A DNA stretch of 64,000 nt from Haemonchus contortus (taxonomy: Eukaryota > Nematoda > Chromadorea > Rhabditida > Trichostrongylidae), in the NCBI GenBank assembly GCA_000469685.2, contig LS997563.1, positions 12,471,940 through 12,535,939 on the forward strand, in the 5' to 3' direction. How positions within the stretch are numbered: position 1 is the first letter of the stretch; the number at the start of each line of letters is the position of its first letter. Position numbers and translations under genes: made by a program. Below are positions 1-12,453 of the stretch, piece by piece. The notes beneath the pieces were generated by a model. That model was not told where the DNA came from. It saw nothing but the letters and a program-made list of their open reading frames with translations, and made no database searches.

Positions 1-2558
1 TGTATTGTAATGCCGGCGCTAATTGCGAAGAAAAATACTAACACCATTCTTTGTGCCAGTGAATCTTCTGATCCCGATTTATTTTCAGCAAACCTCATCA
101 CCAACATGTTCGTCCAACATATACACAGAAATGGGATATCGATCGAATCCTGCACGAGCACGGCACAATCAATCGATAACAAAACGGAATGCTCCCAAGT
201 TCCTGGAGCGTGAAGTGTTCGAGCTTGAAAATATTGAAACCGAAGCGATATCTAATGCGTCATGATACTGCTTTTTTATCAAACGTTTTGGAATTACGTC
301 CAAAATCGATTGCCACCTTTTGCAGTATTTGCCTTTTAAGCGGGCTTACAAAACATCTTTGGCATTTATGTAGAGAAGTCCATCTGCTCATGGAAATTTT
401 TTGAAAAGAATTTCAAGCTCGTTGTGACGGGACCTGTAAAAAATTGGGAAGTGGCTCTTTTCTTACCGGAAAACTAGGGGCCAAGTGTCATTTTTGAGGA
501 GTGATGTATCGCTCTCACTCCGTCACACTGTTTTCACTTGTTCCAAGTTTGTATGTATGACATCCCTGCTGAAGCATCTCTACTTGGAGCCGCTCCCGGT
601 GCCTACAGACGTACTCAATTTAAGATGTGTATGTTACACTTCTGACTATTCATTCAAATGCAAATTGATGCTTAATTGAGTACCTACTGCGTGTGTATTA
701 AAAACAGCAATACTTGTGTGACTCAAACCCTGGTCTATACAACATTCGGAAAACATTCGGCCAAGGCTTTCACGAGTTCGAGATGTTTTTGATTAATAGC
801 CCTATTTGTTCAAATGCTGTCGAACTCTTTAAAACCAGATCCGACTTTTTCTCTGCCCGTGAGTCAGAGTTTTGGAAGGGGAAGAAGGTTTCTGGCTGCC
901 CGGTTTCTCCTGATGTAGAGAGCAACATTTTACCATACACTCTAAGAAGACAGCAGTGAAGTGAACTCTCGATCCATGTGTATTATTTATCTAATATTTG
1001 ACGGGTGTATTTGTATGTTACTATCTATGAATGTGCGGATCTTATTATCTATGACTTTGCAGAAATTGTTGCATATAGTTTCAATAAAGAACTTAATGGT
1101 TTTTAAAGATTGCTGTTGATTGTTAAAGATCAAAGGCGTCTGAGAAGAACGTTTTCGAAGGCTTAGCTTGAGCTGTGATTTTGATGCCCTGTAGTAATGT
1201 GTGTGGTACAGTTCGTAAAATCGACCGTTGCTCATAGACATAACCCAACTTACCGAGGCCATAATTAGGGTCTGGATGTAATTCTTGCACTAAACTTAAA
1301 TTTTCCAAATCTGCTATTTACGTGGTATGCTCCCTTAGCACTCGAATAGTTGAGTTCTGTAGCCAATATTGTGGGATGTATGTGTGTACCCCTGGTCACA
1401 GTAGAACTTTTTGAAACTAACAACTTCATGAAACTAGTAACAGCAGTTAATGAGTAATACGATAAGAATAGATCGAATAGTTGATGAGGTAGTGGAGCTG
1501 GGTGGCGAGTGTTGTGGAGCTGACGACGAACGGCGGTGGCGTCACGATGACGACAGTAGGATCCGAGTAGAGAACCCGCTCTTGTGCTTTTCTTGCCCTT
1601 TAATACGGTAGTTCCCGCGTAATCCTTGCCAACGGCAGGGTAGGTGGTCAGAATAGGAACACCCACCGTGATCGCGGGGCAGTCACTGGCCATATGACCA
1701 ACCTTTTTGACATGCCGGGGGGTGAAAAAGAACATCGTGACTCCACTTCACAATACCGTAACAGCTTACAACTCTTGCATGTTGTGGGTGGCGGCCCTGA
1801 TCTTGTCCCGCAACCTGTTCTACCCCCTTTTCCGGTGTTTTCGACTGACACCATGAAGCCCACTAGAGCTTCCCTTTGGGAGGGGCGGCGGTCCTGGCTC
1901 CCTCCGTTTTTGCGCGCGAAAAGACGCCAACCGAAGCTCTTCCAGTGTCAACGTGGGTTCCAATTGTCGCGAATGCGAGGATCGCTCCCAGGAACCATGC
2001 GCCGCACTCACGGCCATCCGGGGTACAAAGTTCACAAGTCACTCGATTTCTTCGATCGTCCCGAATCGTCGTGCTGGCACAGACCCGCGGGGCTGCAGCC
2101 TTAGAACTTCTACTTTGCAATATGTGCTACTTATTCCAAGACGGTGCTGCTCGAGCGGTGGGTCGGCGGAAGCGACCCGACGTGAGTGGTTAATTTCATT
2201 ACTATTTCGAGCGTTAATACATAGTTTGAGAATGGAAGAGTATAATAGAGCGGGTACTTTCTTACTTCCTTCATCCGCGGGTACTTCCCTCGGACATCCA
2301 TTCTTCAGCGTTTTTGAGTATTCCCACAGCAGCCCAAGCGGCCCGTGTATCCATAAGCCCTCTGTTCTGTTGTAGAACATCCACAGCTATGCGTGTTCTG
2401 GCCTTCCTGACACATAACTTAGCACGGGGCTTCTCACCTTGATGGTGAAGTGCTCCAACTTATTACATTCGATGTTCTAGGTCCATTCACCAGGTATAAC
2501 GTTGTGCCGCAGTCAGTACAGAGATCTATAACAGGCATCACAGCGAGCATGCCTTTAC
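1..2558. other. No convincing gene; GC-richer patch with a zinc-knuckle-like fragment
   Basis: I see no gene with consistent splice sites here. The 1.5-2.2 kb part is GC-richer than its surroundings. On the minus strand at about 1676-1735 it encodes a short peptide containing KVGHMASDCP, which resembles the second half of a retroelement Gag CCHC zinc knuckle (Cx2Cx4Hx4C). The upstream CxxC half is not in the same frame, so this may be a decayed retroelement or chance. Open frames of 60-156 codons on both strands overlap each other and show no other recognisable motif. Confidence 0.3.
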
Positions 2559-4082
2559 TTTGCGCGGCTCTTCCGGCGACAGGATTAATCTGTTATACTC
2601 GGTGAGTTCCGCGAGTTCGACGCTGGCAAGCTGATGAACCAGCCTGAACGCTCGACACATCTTCCTAAAATGAGCCGCAGTTATTAGCTTCAATTGAAAG
2701 CCAGGTTTACTGCAAGATGAAAACAAATCAGTTTAGAGAAGGACTAAAGCTTACGTCTCCATTGTATCCCCACAATCCAACAGCCATACTCTTATGTTAC
2801 AGATGGTGCATATGCGATGTCTACCTTCCGTACATTGGTAGAGTGCACATGCTCTGCACTCCTAATTAGTGCAGCCGAGCCATCTTACCGGGTCTTCAAG
2901 AACATCGAGAGTTTGCCCACTTCCGCAGACGAAGCAAATGATTGGGGAATCACGGGAATGTCCCATGCCTCATTAACATTCGAGGGCTCGTCATCACGAC
3001 TAAATTTGCCTTTCTTTTTGTCCGTGTTGACCTGCTTCCGCTGTAAGGGATGTATACACACAATGAAATATTCAGGACAGCCCCTGAAGAACCATCTACT
3101 TACGCTTTTATACGTCGCAATTGGTTTATGTTTGGGTGCAACTCCTGAGGCTTGAACGACTGTCCTTCGGACAGGACCCTGACAAAGAATTCCGCTGCTT
3201 GATGCAACTCGATCTAAGTCCTCCTGAATGGCTATCCTGAGCTCCCGAAAAGCGTCTGCTAGACCCCTTCGGAGACACTGACGTGCGAATTCATCAAGGT
3301 ACGACTCCACCTGAACCGAATGCTTCATTACCTGATATTTAAGGGAAAAATTCAGAAAGCTCGCCCCTTTCAATTTTTGGTCTACATTGGCATAATCCTG
3401 CCGAAGAACGTCTTCTGGTATTTCCCGTGGGTATGGCACCGTCATAGTGTCGACATCATGTATTTCATCACACGAAAGTATCCGAGAAGTAGCTTCTCGT
3501 ACGGGTGCAGAGTATGGATGTTGAGTTACTGGTAAGAGATGACGAGCTGAAGTTAGCTTTTTTCCTTTGACGAACAACTCCTAGGACTCTTAGAACTTGG
3601 TTACTTTCAGGAGCATAGATAGCGACGGCATGAGAGTGAACACAAGCCACGCTCGCATGCAGTGAGTCTGGACAGTCACAGGAAACTTAAAAATAACAAA
3701 CACCGCATCGCTCGCAATGAGAATTATGGATAAATAAAGTCGATGTTGATGCAATTCCCTTATGAGCTATGCAGATGACGTATACATTCACGAATAACTG
3801 ATACACTACTGGGTTCAATTTCAAAGCTGTTGCAACAATGCGTTAACTAAATGTTAGCACGCAAAACATAGGAAACAATAATTCTGTACGCAATGATAAA
3901 GTTTTGCCACAAATACTAGAAAGAAAGGCATTCAATAGATAGCGGAAGGTGAGACATACCGGGTTGATGCGGACGCAATTGAAACTCGCCACAGGCTGCC
4001 GTTTGAATGACTTTCCCGCGCGCTGGTGTTTGAATTCGAAACCACGTGACGGCCTCGAAGATAGCGTCGCGTATACAGCTAG

Positions 4083-4085
<3 letters not shown>
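2559..4085 (-). CDS. Unidentified multi-exon protein-coding gene (minus strand)
   Basis: Four exons fit together on the minus strand: 3960 to about 4085 (5' limit unclear, runs into a TA repeat and a LINE tail), 3104-3546, 2889-3040 and 2559-2709. Junctions use a GTATGT donor at 3959, a CTAACTTCAG acceptor before 3546, a GTAAGT donor at 3103, a CCCTTACAG acceptor before 3040, a GTAAGA donor at 2888 and a CATCTTGCAG acceptor before 2709. All three junctions keep frame (phases 1, 0 and 2). The longest exon encodes about 147 residues, including an amphipathic stretch LRRGLADAFRELRIAIQED; the next is basic/acidic (TDKKKGKFSRDDEP). I recognise no family, membrane segment or signal peptide. A further 3' exon below 2559 is expected but could not be placed. 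Splice sites and phase are seen; that it is a functional gene is inference. Confidence 0.55.
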
Positions 4086-4126
<41 letters not shown>

Positions 4127-4147
4127 TTATTTATTTATTTATTCAAA
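4086..4147. repeat. (TA)n followed by (ATTT)n, the A-rich tail of the CR1-like LINE
   Basis: An alternating TA run (about 4086-4122) is followed by five ATTT units. Read on the minus strand, the AAAT units lie about 135 bases after the stop codon of the LINE ORF and so look like that element's short-repeat 3' tail. The TA run may be the insertion site or part of the tail. Confidence 0.7.
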
Positions 4148-6200
4148 ATACACACGAAGGTGCGCTACAGTAGCAAGCAAGAAAACGAATCCAGTTACAA
4201 ATTTAAACAGCAGAAAAAGTCATAAAAACGCACATTAAGAAAAATCATACCCATAAGTGGATATTCTTTTGGCTATACACGTCTAGAAATCTTGTATGCC
4301 TAACGAAGCAAGAAGGTCTATCTTCCTCAATTTCTTTTTGAACGCATCGGTACTTCGCGCCTTTTGCAGGTCTGATGGTAACATTTGAAGCCATCTGGCT
4401 CCTCGGAAGAAAAGCGAATGAAACACACAGGCCTTATGATTACTGCTCAGTTTAGGGCATTGTAGTGATAGCGAAGTGGTACGACCTCTACACGGTCTGA
4501 TTATCCAGTACTTGCTCGGACGTAGCTTGAGTTCACCTCTCAGCATTTTAAAACAGAATACTATATCATTGAATACTCTTCTGTACAACAATGTTTTAAG
4601 ATTGAAACGATGCAGGCGGTCATCGTAGGTCGGTAAAGATCGTGGGTATGTTGGGTCAGGAAAACATTTATACATTAATATTCTCGTGAAAGTTTGCTGA
4701 ACTTTCTCAATTTTTGCTTGAAGTTTCTTGGTATGAGGGTTCCATATCTGTGAACCGTACTCGAGTATGGGAACAACGTATGCCTTATAGAGCCTTATCA
4801 AAAATGAAACATCGTTACATAGAACATTTCTAAAAATGGCGAAAAGTGTTACGTATGCTTTTCGAACGATTACATCGATGTGGTGAGAAAAGTCCAAGTT
4901 GGAATTGATAAGAAACCCAAGGTCACGAACTTCATATGAAGTATTTAGTGAAATGTTGTCGACTATGTATGGTTCGATTATGGCTTTACCTAAATGAAGT
5001 ACAGATGTTTTCGTGAAGTTTACAGGTATTCCCCAAGCAGTAGCCCAATCCATCATATTGCGAATAGATTGGGTCAAAGCCTGATGTATTTGAAAATGAT
5101 TATCATTGCTGTAAACACCATATACTTTAATGTCATCGGCATACATTTTTATTTTGATCGAAGGATGAGTGTATAGATATGAAGGTAAGTCGTATGTGTA
5201 CGCTACAAATAACAAGGGAGACAACACACCACCTTGTGGGACACCGCTAGAGCAATGAAACCTCTGTGAAAAGCTGTTACCTACCCTGACGCACATATGC
5301 CTATCCTCCAAGTAAGACTGAATCCAGCTAAGAATGTTGCATTCAATCCCTAATTGTTGAAGTTTGAGAAGTAACTTTTCATGACTCACTTTATCAAAAG
5401 CCTTTGTCAAATCGAAGTAGATGATATCTACACCCTTCCCCTCATTCATAGCAAGATTCCAATCAAATACACAATCTGCCATAAGTGTAACTGTGGAAGC
5501 ACTGCTAATGAAACCATGTTGTTCCATAGGTATGAGTTTGTTTTTCATTAGATTCGATGCAATTTTATCACGTAAGATTCTTTCCAGGACTTTAACTGGT
5601 GGCGCGGTAATACTTATAGGTCGGAAAGAGGAAACTAGTTTCGGTTCAGGTATTTTGGGTATAGCTGTGATGACAGATTCCTTCCAGCAGGACGGGACCT
5701 CACTATACATTAGCGATACGTTAAGTATCATACATATAGGTTCACTCAGCGAGGTGGCGCAGTTCTTGTAAACAATTTGAGGAATACCGTCGTAAGGTAC
5801 CGAAGTAGAACAGTTCAGCGATTTCAATACTCTACGCACTTCTTGAGAAGTTATCACGCAGTGAATGACAGAACTCGAGCACGTACAGCGCATAGGAGCC
5901 ACTGCAGAGTTGGCATCCGATTTTGGGGTGAAAACAGAAGAAAAGAACTGCGCAAGGGCTTCTGCTTTTTGAGGATCAGCCAAAAACTTTCTGCCATTTT
6001 CATCTTGAAGTAAAGGTATATATGGACGTGGTTTAATCTTATACTTGATCAATGCAAAAAGAGCTTTCTTTCGAGAGTTCTTTTTATATATATACGTGTA
6101 CACTCGGTAGAAAGGCTCGCAGTGTCCAACCGATATAAGAATCAAGCACGATGTTTTCCTTTACAAGCCTCGATCATTTGATCGACTTCAGGAACAATGA
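4122..6200 (-). mobile_element. CR1-clade non-LTR retrotransposon (LINE), 5'-truncated copy
   Basis: The copy consists of the reverse-transcriptase half of a CR1/jockey-type LINE plus a 3' UTR of about 135 bases and a simple-repeat tail. The endonuclease and ORF1 parts are absent, as expected from incomplete target-primed reverse transcription. The exact 5' breakpoint is not visible; similarity fades at about 6150-6200. Confidence 0.85.
4283..6145 (-). CDS. CR1-like LINE reverse transcriptase, uninterrupted ORF (N-terminally truncated ORF2)
   Basis: This encodes the polymerase part of a LINE ORF2 protein, which copies element RNA into DNA at a nicked chromosomal target. In the 620-codon frame the RT blocks are in order: VPYDGIPQIVYKN near residue 117, SSFRPISIT near 172, the palm motif FDLTKAFD at 244-251 (first catalytic Asp), GVPQGGVLSPLLF at 301-313, and the YADD box at 335-338 with both catalytic aspartates. 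A CR1-style C-terminal region follows, ending in LLASLGIQDF. There is no stop or frameshift over 1.86 kb, unlike the plus-strand relative at 7.7-12.4 kb, so this is a fairly young copy. The start codon is only the first Met after a stop, because the real N terminus (endonuclease) is missing. It was probably inactive on arrival. Confidence 0.9.
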   Translation of the reverse strand: MILISVGHCEPFYRVYTYIYKKNSRKKALFALIKYKIKPRPYIPLLQDENGRKFLADPQKAEALAQFFSSVFTPKSDANSAVAPMRCTCSSSVIHCVITSQEVRRVLKSLNCSTSVPYDGIPQIVYKNCATSLSEPICMILNVSLMYSEVPSCWKESVITAIPKIPEPKLVSSFRPISITAPPVKVLERILRDKIASNLMKNKLIPMEQHGFISSASTVTLMADCVFDWNLAMNEGKGVDIIYFDLTKAFDKVSHEKLLLKLQQLGIECNILSWIQSYLEDRHMCVRVGNSFSQRFHCSSGVPQGGVLSPLLFVAYTYDLPSYLYTHPSIKIKMYADDIKVYGVYSNDNHFQIHQALTQSIRNMMDWATAWGIPVNFTKTSVLHLGKAIIEPYIVDNISLNTSYEVRDLGFLINSNLDFSHHIDVIVRKAYVTLFAIFRNVLCNDVSFLIRLYKAYVVPILEYGSQIWNPHTKKLQAKIEKVQQTFTRILMYKCFPDPTYPRSLPTYDDRLHRFNLKTLLYRRVFNDIVFCFKMLRGELKLRPSKYWIIRPCRGRTTSLSLQCPKLSSNHKACVFHSLFFRGARWLQMLPSDLQKARSTDAFKKKLRKIDLLASLGIQDF

Positions 6201-7700
6201 AGTGATTATAGTGGCATACTGATCTAAAATTCTATTTCCTACAATGCCGTATGTCATGGTGGCATTTCTCCTCAGAACTGGAGAATGCGCTTACATATGT
6301 TGCGTGTATTCCCACAAAAGCACTATTAAAACAGAATCAGGCCTAACATCACTCACGGTATATCTGTGTCCCTCGTATGGAGCACAGGAGAACTTGGCGG
6401 ACTGCATGAAACTCGTTTTTTCTGCAAAATCATTACTTTTCCATTCGTTTCTACTTCCATTTTGAGTTAAGCGTTGGGGCTGCAACAAAATAGTGTTTTT
6501 TCTTTACTCAGGATCTCAATCACTAAGCACTATGTGCACCTCCGAGCCCCTAAAGTTTACTTCAATATGGGAAGAACTCAACTTGGAGTTAGGAATGAGG
6601 ACATTTCGAAGATAGGCAGACATTGTAAAACAATCATCACTGACAATCGGTGCTTAATGGCAGTGGAAAGACTCCATCTCACCTTTACTGTACGCCCCTT
6701 TCATTAGAGCTCATAACGAAGGTTAGACTAACGGAGGGACACTGACTCATCTCCTCTTTACTCGAAATGTAGCGGAGAAGGTCACATAAACAACACATGT
6801 ACAGTTTTGCATTCGCTTCGTAGAGACACACGGCGACACTAACACATTCGGCTGGAGGCTGCCCAGTTTTAAAAAAATCCTCTGCAGTATAGCTCATTTA
6901 GTAGACAGGTAAATTTTGGTAATTACAGATGCCAGACCACCTGTCCTTTACTCCAAATGTATATATGTTTAGATGTAAATGTATAGAATTAGGTTTTATA
7001 AGACTTAAATGTATATAATGTTTAGATCACTCGTTCATTCTCATAGGTTATTTTTATTACAACAAACACAATGTTACAGAACTAATAAACACGTTTTATA
7101 GGAATTTAAGAGCATAAGGAGCATCGTGAAACCAATGACTATGACACACTTACGAATGATATTACTTGAGACTTCTCCACGATGAGGAGCTATGGTAGCA
7201 GGATTTTTAATATTTGTGTAATACGGTATTTTGATTAACGCCTAGTTGGAATGGCTTAAACGATATGATGTATAGGTAAGGAAAGATCTTCAAAATACAT
7301 TTTTTTACGCTTGTTTAAACGCTCTACGTAATTGCCCACTACACAGGTTATAGGCGTCTATAATTTTGCCAGTGGTTTCTATAACTATCTTATTGATTTT
7401 ACAACCCTCCATTTTAGCAATCTTTCTTCTTTCAGGATTGATCTAGGATGGCTGATATAAAGGAAGAAATTTGTTATGCACTCATACAATACTAATAGTC
7501 TTAGAAACAAAATGAGAATTGAACCGTTATGTTCATTTTCTCACTCTAGTGAACAACCCACTTCAATAATGGACTTTTATATGTTTATTGTTGGTTTAAC
7601 ATATAACGTTTACACTAGTTTTGATCTGTAGCTTGTTTTGTAGGACAGTTTTGGCAATACTCTCAAAAGCAATATCCTTCTGTCTTTTGTTTTTTGTTTT
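6201..7700. other. Intergenic, nothing recognised
   Basis: AT-rich sequence with only short open frames on both strands, no transposon ends and no coding similarity that I can support. Confidence 0.5.
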
Positions 7701-7965
7701 TTCAATTAACAAAAACTGCAAGTGTCGTGCGGCGGCGGCTCCCTGCTCTCCTACGTACTGATAAGTTGATTTCATTTTATTTCTGTTTGTACTTTCTGTT
7801 GTCTCCGCTTGCTTCGGTTGTTGGTATTATCTAGCCCGCTTGGTTCCTTAGGTGTACCCCTTGCTACCTGATTGGGTTTGGGTTACCTTTTTCGGTTAGC
7901 GTCTCTAACTTTGGTTGTATATTGTATATTGATCCAGTCCAAAGTTCAAAGTACACCTTTCTATT

Positions 7966-8677
7966 ATGCCGGCTCCACGTCGCCCAACTAAAGTAGTTGT
8001 AACTAAGGGGCAAGATGTGCCAACCAAAGCAATGAGATCTACTCTGGATGTCGCTCATGATTCTGTGTGTGCATCGCAATGCGATTTTTTCCAGTATGTC
8101 CACGTCTGAATTGCTGAATCCTATTTAGGAGAGAAACGAAGACCCTGTAATTGACGAAATGGTTAAAGCTCTGGCTTCTAAAATACCTTTGGAAGTTGCT
8201 GGTGGGATTGAGTCTGAGGAAAGGGAGAGATCAATTGTTCTCTTTGGCCTGCCCGAATCTCCAGGTAGCTTTGCACCCTCAAAGAAACAGCGTGACCTTG
8301 AGGAGAAAGTGAGTCAAGTTTTCGATATGCTTGAACTTTAATGTAAACCTGTAGAGGTCTATCGTATGGGGAGGATTAATTCGCGTCCTAGACTTGTGAA
8401 AGTAGTGTTACCCTCACGTGCGCATTGGATCACTGCGTTGTCTAATGCGCATAAATTGCGTGGGTCTTCACTTTCGCACATTCGTGTCCGCAAGAGTATG
8501 ACCCCTGAAGAGAGGAAAAAAGAGTATGATTTGAGACAAGAGGGTAATGCACAGAACGATCAATGTAATAATAAAGTCTGGGTCGTATATAAATGTGCGC
8601 TGAGGCGAACTGACGAACTCAAGCATTCTGTGCATCAGGGAAGCGCCTCGCAGATCTCGGACAACCAACCGGTTTGA
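7966..8677 (+). pseudogene. CR1-like LINE ORF1 (nucleic-acid-binding protein), broken
   Basis: It starts at a plausible ATG (MPAPRRPTKVVVTKGQDV) and then shifts frame. Recognisable pieces are ERERSIVLFGLPESPGS at about 8219-8270 and VYRMGRINSRPRLVKVVLPS at about 8358-8415, a pattern typical of nematode CR1-type ORF1 proteins, followed by RVRKSMTPEERKKEYDLRQE. At least two frame changes and a stop at 8339-8341 interrupt it. ORF1 proteins of this clade bind element RNA; this copy cannot make one. It runs directly into ORF2. Confidence 0.75.
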
Positions 8678-11438
8678 GCTGTTTCTTATTCAATTCCCGC
8701 AGTTTGATAAACAAGATTGATCATCTACACACGTTTCTTGCCGCACATTCACCCGAATTAGTTTTGATCACTGAGACATGGCTGTCACCTAACATTCTTG
8801 ACTCCGAAATCACTAACGGATCCCCCTATGACATTGTTCGAGTAGACAGACCCCGACGTAAGGGCGAGGTGTTTGCTGTCTATTCAAAGATACTTTGAAT
8901 TTTGTGGTCATTCCACCTCCATCATCGTATGCCTCCTTGCGTGCTGACTTGCTATGTATTGAAAGCTTGTGTCTTGTTCCAGCTCGTCCTCAGATTAATT
9001 TTGGTTCATCGTTCCCCGTTCCCCTGGGTCCTCTGCTGCCGATAATGAAAAATTAATTGAGATCATTTTTGACTTCCCCTAACCGGAAGTTATTTGATGA
9101 TTTTGGGTGATTTCAACTTAGTTGTAGAGTGGAGTGCTGCTGTTGCCAAAAACTTCATTGCTGCAAGGTTCCTCGACTTCTTCAATAACTGCTCATTTAT
9201 TCAACACGTGCCTTGACCTACCCGAAATGGTTCCATCCTAGACATTATACTCTCATCCTCACCTATTTTGAGTAGGGTAGCCATTTTACTGCCTTTTGGG
9301 TCATCCGACCATAATGTTGTTGCTTTCAACCTTTTAGCGTTCGTACCCAATAGGATCAGTGCTTCCCTTCCTGTCTACGAGGAAACCAACTTCAGAGGGT
9401 TGTCTCTTTACCTGTCTAACATTGATTGGTGGAGGTCGTTTGATGGGTATCGTACGGTCGATGATCTTTATAAAAGGTTTTGCCGAATTTTATATCGAGA
9501 TTTAGCGATGTTTCTTCCTTTTCGCTCTAGTTCATGTTCTATACCACGTTATCCCAAACATATTCTTAACTTGATGTCTCAGAAAACGCGGCTTTTTAAA
9601 GAAGCTCATAACACCTTGTTGAAGTCCGACTATAAAGGGTGTGTCTAGAGTTGGACCACCATCTCAGGAGGTTCTTGGCTTATAAAGAAAGACGTACAGC
9701 AGCTACTCTTAATCAGATGTCCATTTTTGCTCTCTTCAAGAAAAAGTTTAAATCAGTTGCCAGATTACACGCGCTTAAAGATGATACTGGTAATTTATAC
9801 AACACTAATGAGGGCAAAGCAGAAGCACTAGGTCAATTTTTTGCCTCCGCCTTTACTGCTCACTCTGAGTTCGTATCCCATTGAGCAGCAGACTACTTCC
9901 AATCTGAAGTCACTCAAAGCGTCCACTTCTGCTACTTTCGAAGGGATACCTCAAATCGTTTACAGGAAGTGTGCTTCTGTTCTCTGCGTACCTCTTACAA
10001 TGATTTTTAATGCCTCACTGATGCTTTCTCAAGTTCCTGAATTAAGGATAAAAGCCATTATTACAGCCATCCCCAAGAATAAGGAAGTATCCATGCTGTC
10101 ATCCTACAGGCCGATTAGTATTACGTGTATGCCGGTGAAAGTAATGGAAAAACTCATCAGGAACAAGTTCCTGAATTGGCTCACTTCTAGGAAGCTTGTA
10201 CCTGTTGAGCAGCACGGCTTCACCAGTGGCGCCTCGACAATTACTCAGATCTCAGATTGTCTATTTGACTGGAACCTTGCAGTCAATAATGGTGACTGCG
10301 TGGACGTCATTTATTTCGATTTGTCGGAAGCTTTTGATAAAGTCAATCATGAGAGGCTTCTTATTAAACTTTCGCCACTTTCGGAATTAGTGGCGCACCC
10401 TAGCGTGGTTTAAAGCGTATTTATCTGAAAGAGAAATGTGTGTGAAGGTTGAAAACTCTTTTTCCAAATACTTTCCATGCACGAGCGGTGTCCTGCAAGG
10501 GGGCGTTTTATCACCCCTGTTATTCCTGATTTATACACACGATTTGCCTGGCTTACTACGTACACACCCTCCATAAAGGTACAGATGTACGCAGGTGACA
10601 TTAGGATTTATGGAATTTACGATGGCAATAGCAAAGCTGCAGTGCATCAGGCACTTACAACCTCCATCTCACGGATAATGAACTGGGCGGTGGTTAGTGG
10701 CATACCTGTCAATCTTACCAAAACCACAGTTGTGCACATTGGTCACGGTTCAAGTAACTTGTACACTTTTAATGGTGATCCTCTTGGCTCAACGAGTGAG
10801 GTCCGAGATCTGGGCGTCTACTTAAAGAGTGATTTGAAGTTCGATGCACATATTGATATGATAGCCAAAAAAGCCTTTGCGACCCTTTTTGTAATCTTCA
10901 GGAATATACACTGCAGTGATGCCTCTGTCTATCTTAAGTTGTATAAGGCGTACGTGATACCGATCCTTGAATAAGGATCACAGCTGTGGAGCCCGTTCTC
11001 TGAGAAATTACAAGTTAAACTTGAACAAGTTCAATAAGCTTTTACTAGAGCCGTGCTTTGCAGATATTTCCCTGACTCTGAGTACCGAAGCTCCATGCCA
11101 AGTTATCAAAAAAGATTAGATCTGCTCAATATGAAAAGTTTACTTTTTCGTAGGGTTGTTAATGATTTGATTTCTTGTATCAAATTCCTAAGGAACGAGA
11201 CTAAGTTGAGAGTGAGCGAATACTGGTCTTTCCGTCCGTGTCATGGCCGAACTAAACGACTTGGGTTGCATTGTGTTCCTGTGAAGAAGCGGCATCACCT
11301 TCTTGTCTCAAATTCATTCTTTTTCCGCTGTGCTAGATGTATAGAAATGCTGCCTTTCACTATCCCTCTGCGTCGGCCTTCCGCGGTAGGTTGAGGAATG
11401 TTCATCTTCTTTCTACTCTGAATGTTGCAGATTTTTGA
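8674..11438 (+). pseudogene. CR1-like LINE ORF2 (endonuclease + reverse transcriptase), broken
   Basis: The product would nick target DNA and reverse-transcribe the element. The start is an APE-type endonuclease: FNSRSLINKIDHL, then LVLITETWLSP with the metal-binding Glu. The SSDHNVV motif that carries the catalytic Asp-His is at about 9301-9320. The RT follows in several frames: YRPISIT near 10110, FDLSEAFDKVNHE near 10318, QGGVLSPLLF near 10497, and MYAGDI near 10585 where YADD is expected. The second residue of the catalytic pair survives but the first is Gly, so the polymerase would be dead even without the frameshifts. The C terminus (LLSTLNVADF) ends at 11438. Confidence 0.85.
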
Positions 11439-12453
11439 ACTCGTTGGTGTTTCATGCTGTCTTATCATTTCCATCCAACGTCTGCTATAGAATCGTGGCT
11501 TGCGCAGTGAGCTCTTCGACTTCTTGATGTTTGAAGCTACAGAAGAATTCGTGCTATACCGTGGTTTATCGCTGTGATTGCCAATTCCTACCTGAGTTGA
11601 CCACTCACTCCAGAGGACTCGATGTGTGCCTACCGTTGCTGCTTCTGTCTACCTGTCGCTTTACATTATCGTCCTTCGCCTCGACCTTATAATCTTGCAG
11701 TTGGGCAATTTATAGCTCATGCAGGAAAGTTCATTAGTTCTTGTCAATTTTGTCCTTAGTAAGCACCCGACGTTTTCTTATGTACTAACAACACCACAAA
11801 ACCCGTGTAGGTTTGATGTGGAGCTTGGACATCTCCCCTGGCCTGTGGCCACAGACATGCTTCCGAGTCGTTCTGTTTAGTTTCCGCAAGGGTTTTATAA
11901 TAGTATTGACTCAAAGGCTCCTTTGGTCCGTGTCTTTGTGCACTCAGTCACTCAGCTATTCAGATATACCTGTCTCTCACTTTCGTCTGACAATCTAAAC
12001 TTGGTGCAAGTCAACAAGTACTCTCTTGAATACTTGGGCTTCAGTCTTACGCCCTGGGCTCGTAATTAGATCAAAGAGGCCGCCCGGGAACGGCTACGGC
12101 CGGTTGCGTTGCCTAGGCTGACTTGTCACTTTACTATACTACGTATATGCTGTCTGTTGAGTGGATCTGTTTCAAATGTGGTACTCTTACTCCTGCGGGT
12201 ATTTATGTGCGGCTGTTGTGGTTATCTGTTTGGGCCAATTTGACAAGAATTTCGATCATCTATGTTGTTGGCAACTCGTCTTAAGCCATCCAGTCAGGGT
12301 GATGTAGTTTTCTTGTTGTATCTTCTTCATTTTGTTTTTATGTTTCTAGATTACTGTTCGTTTTAGTTTATCCTTCTCCTTCCTTATGCGTTACTAACAC
12401 ACATTCGTTGTAGTCTATGCGAACCATGAGTGCAGTTTAAATAAATAAATAAA

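Larger units (their letters stand above)
7740..12453 (+). mobile_element. CR1-clade LINE, near full length but degenerate
   Basis: This plus-strand element has, in order, a probable 5' UTR, an ORF1 remnant from 7966, an endonuclease/reverse-transcriptase ORF2 remnant ending at 11438, about 1 kb of 3' sequence and an AAATAAATAAATAAAT tail at about 12436-12453. The 5' boundary is a guess. Its proteins are clearly related to the minus-strand copy at 4.1-6.2 kb but not close, so the two represent separate subfamilies. Confidence 0.8.

Noticed and set aside
1265..1735. 156-codon minus-strand ORF with a zinc-knuckle-like GHMASDCP
   Set aside because: Only half of the CCHC motif is present in frame and no neighbouring Gag or Pol similarity was found, so not called as a gene.
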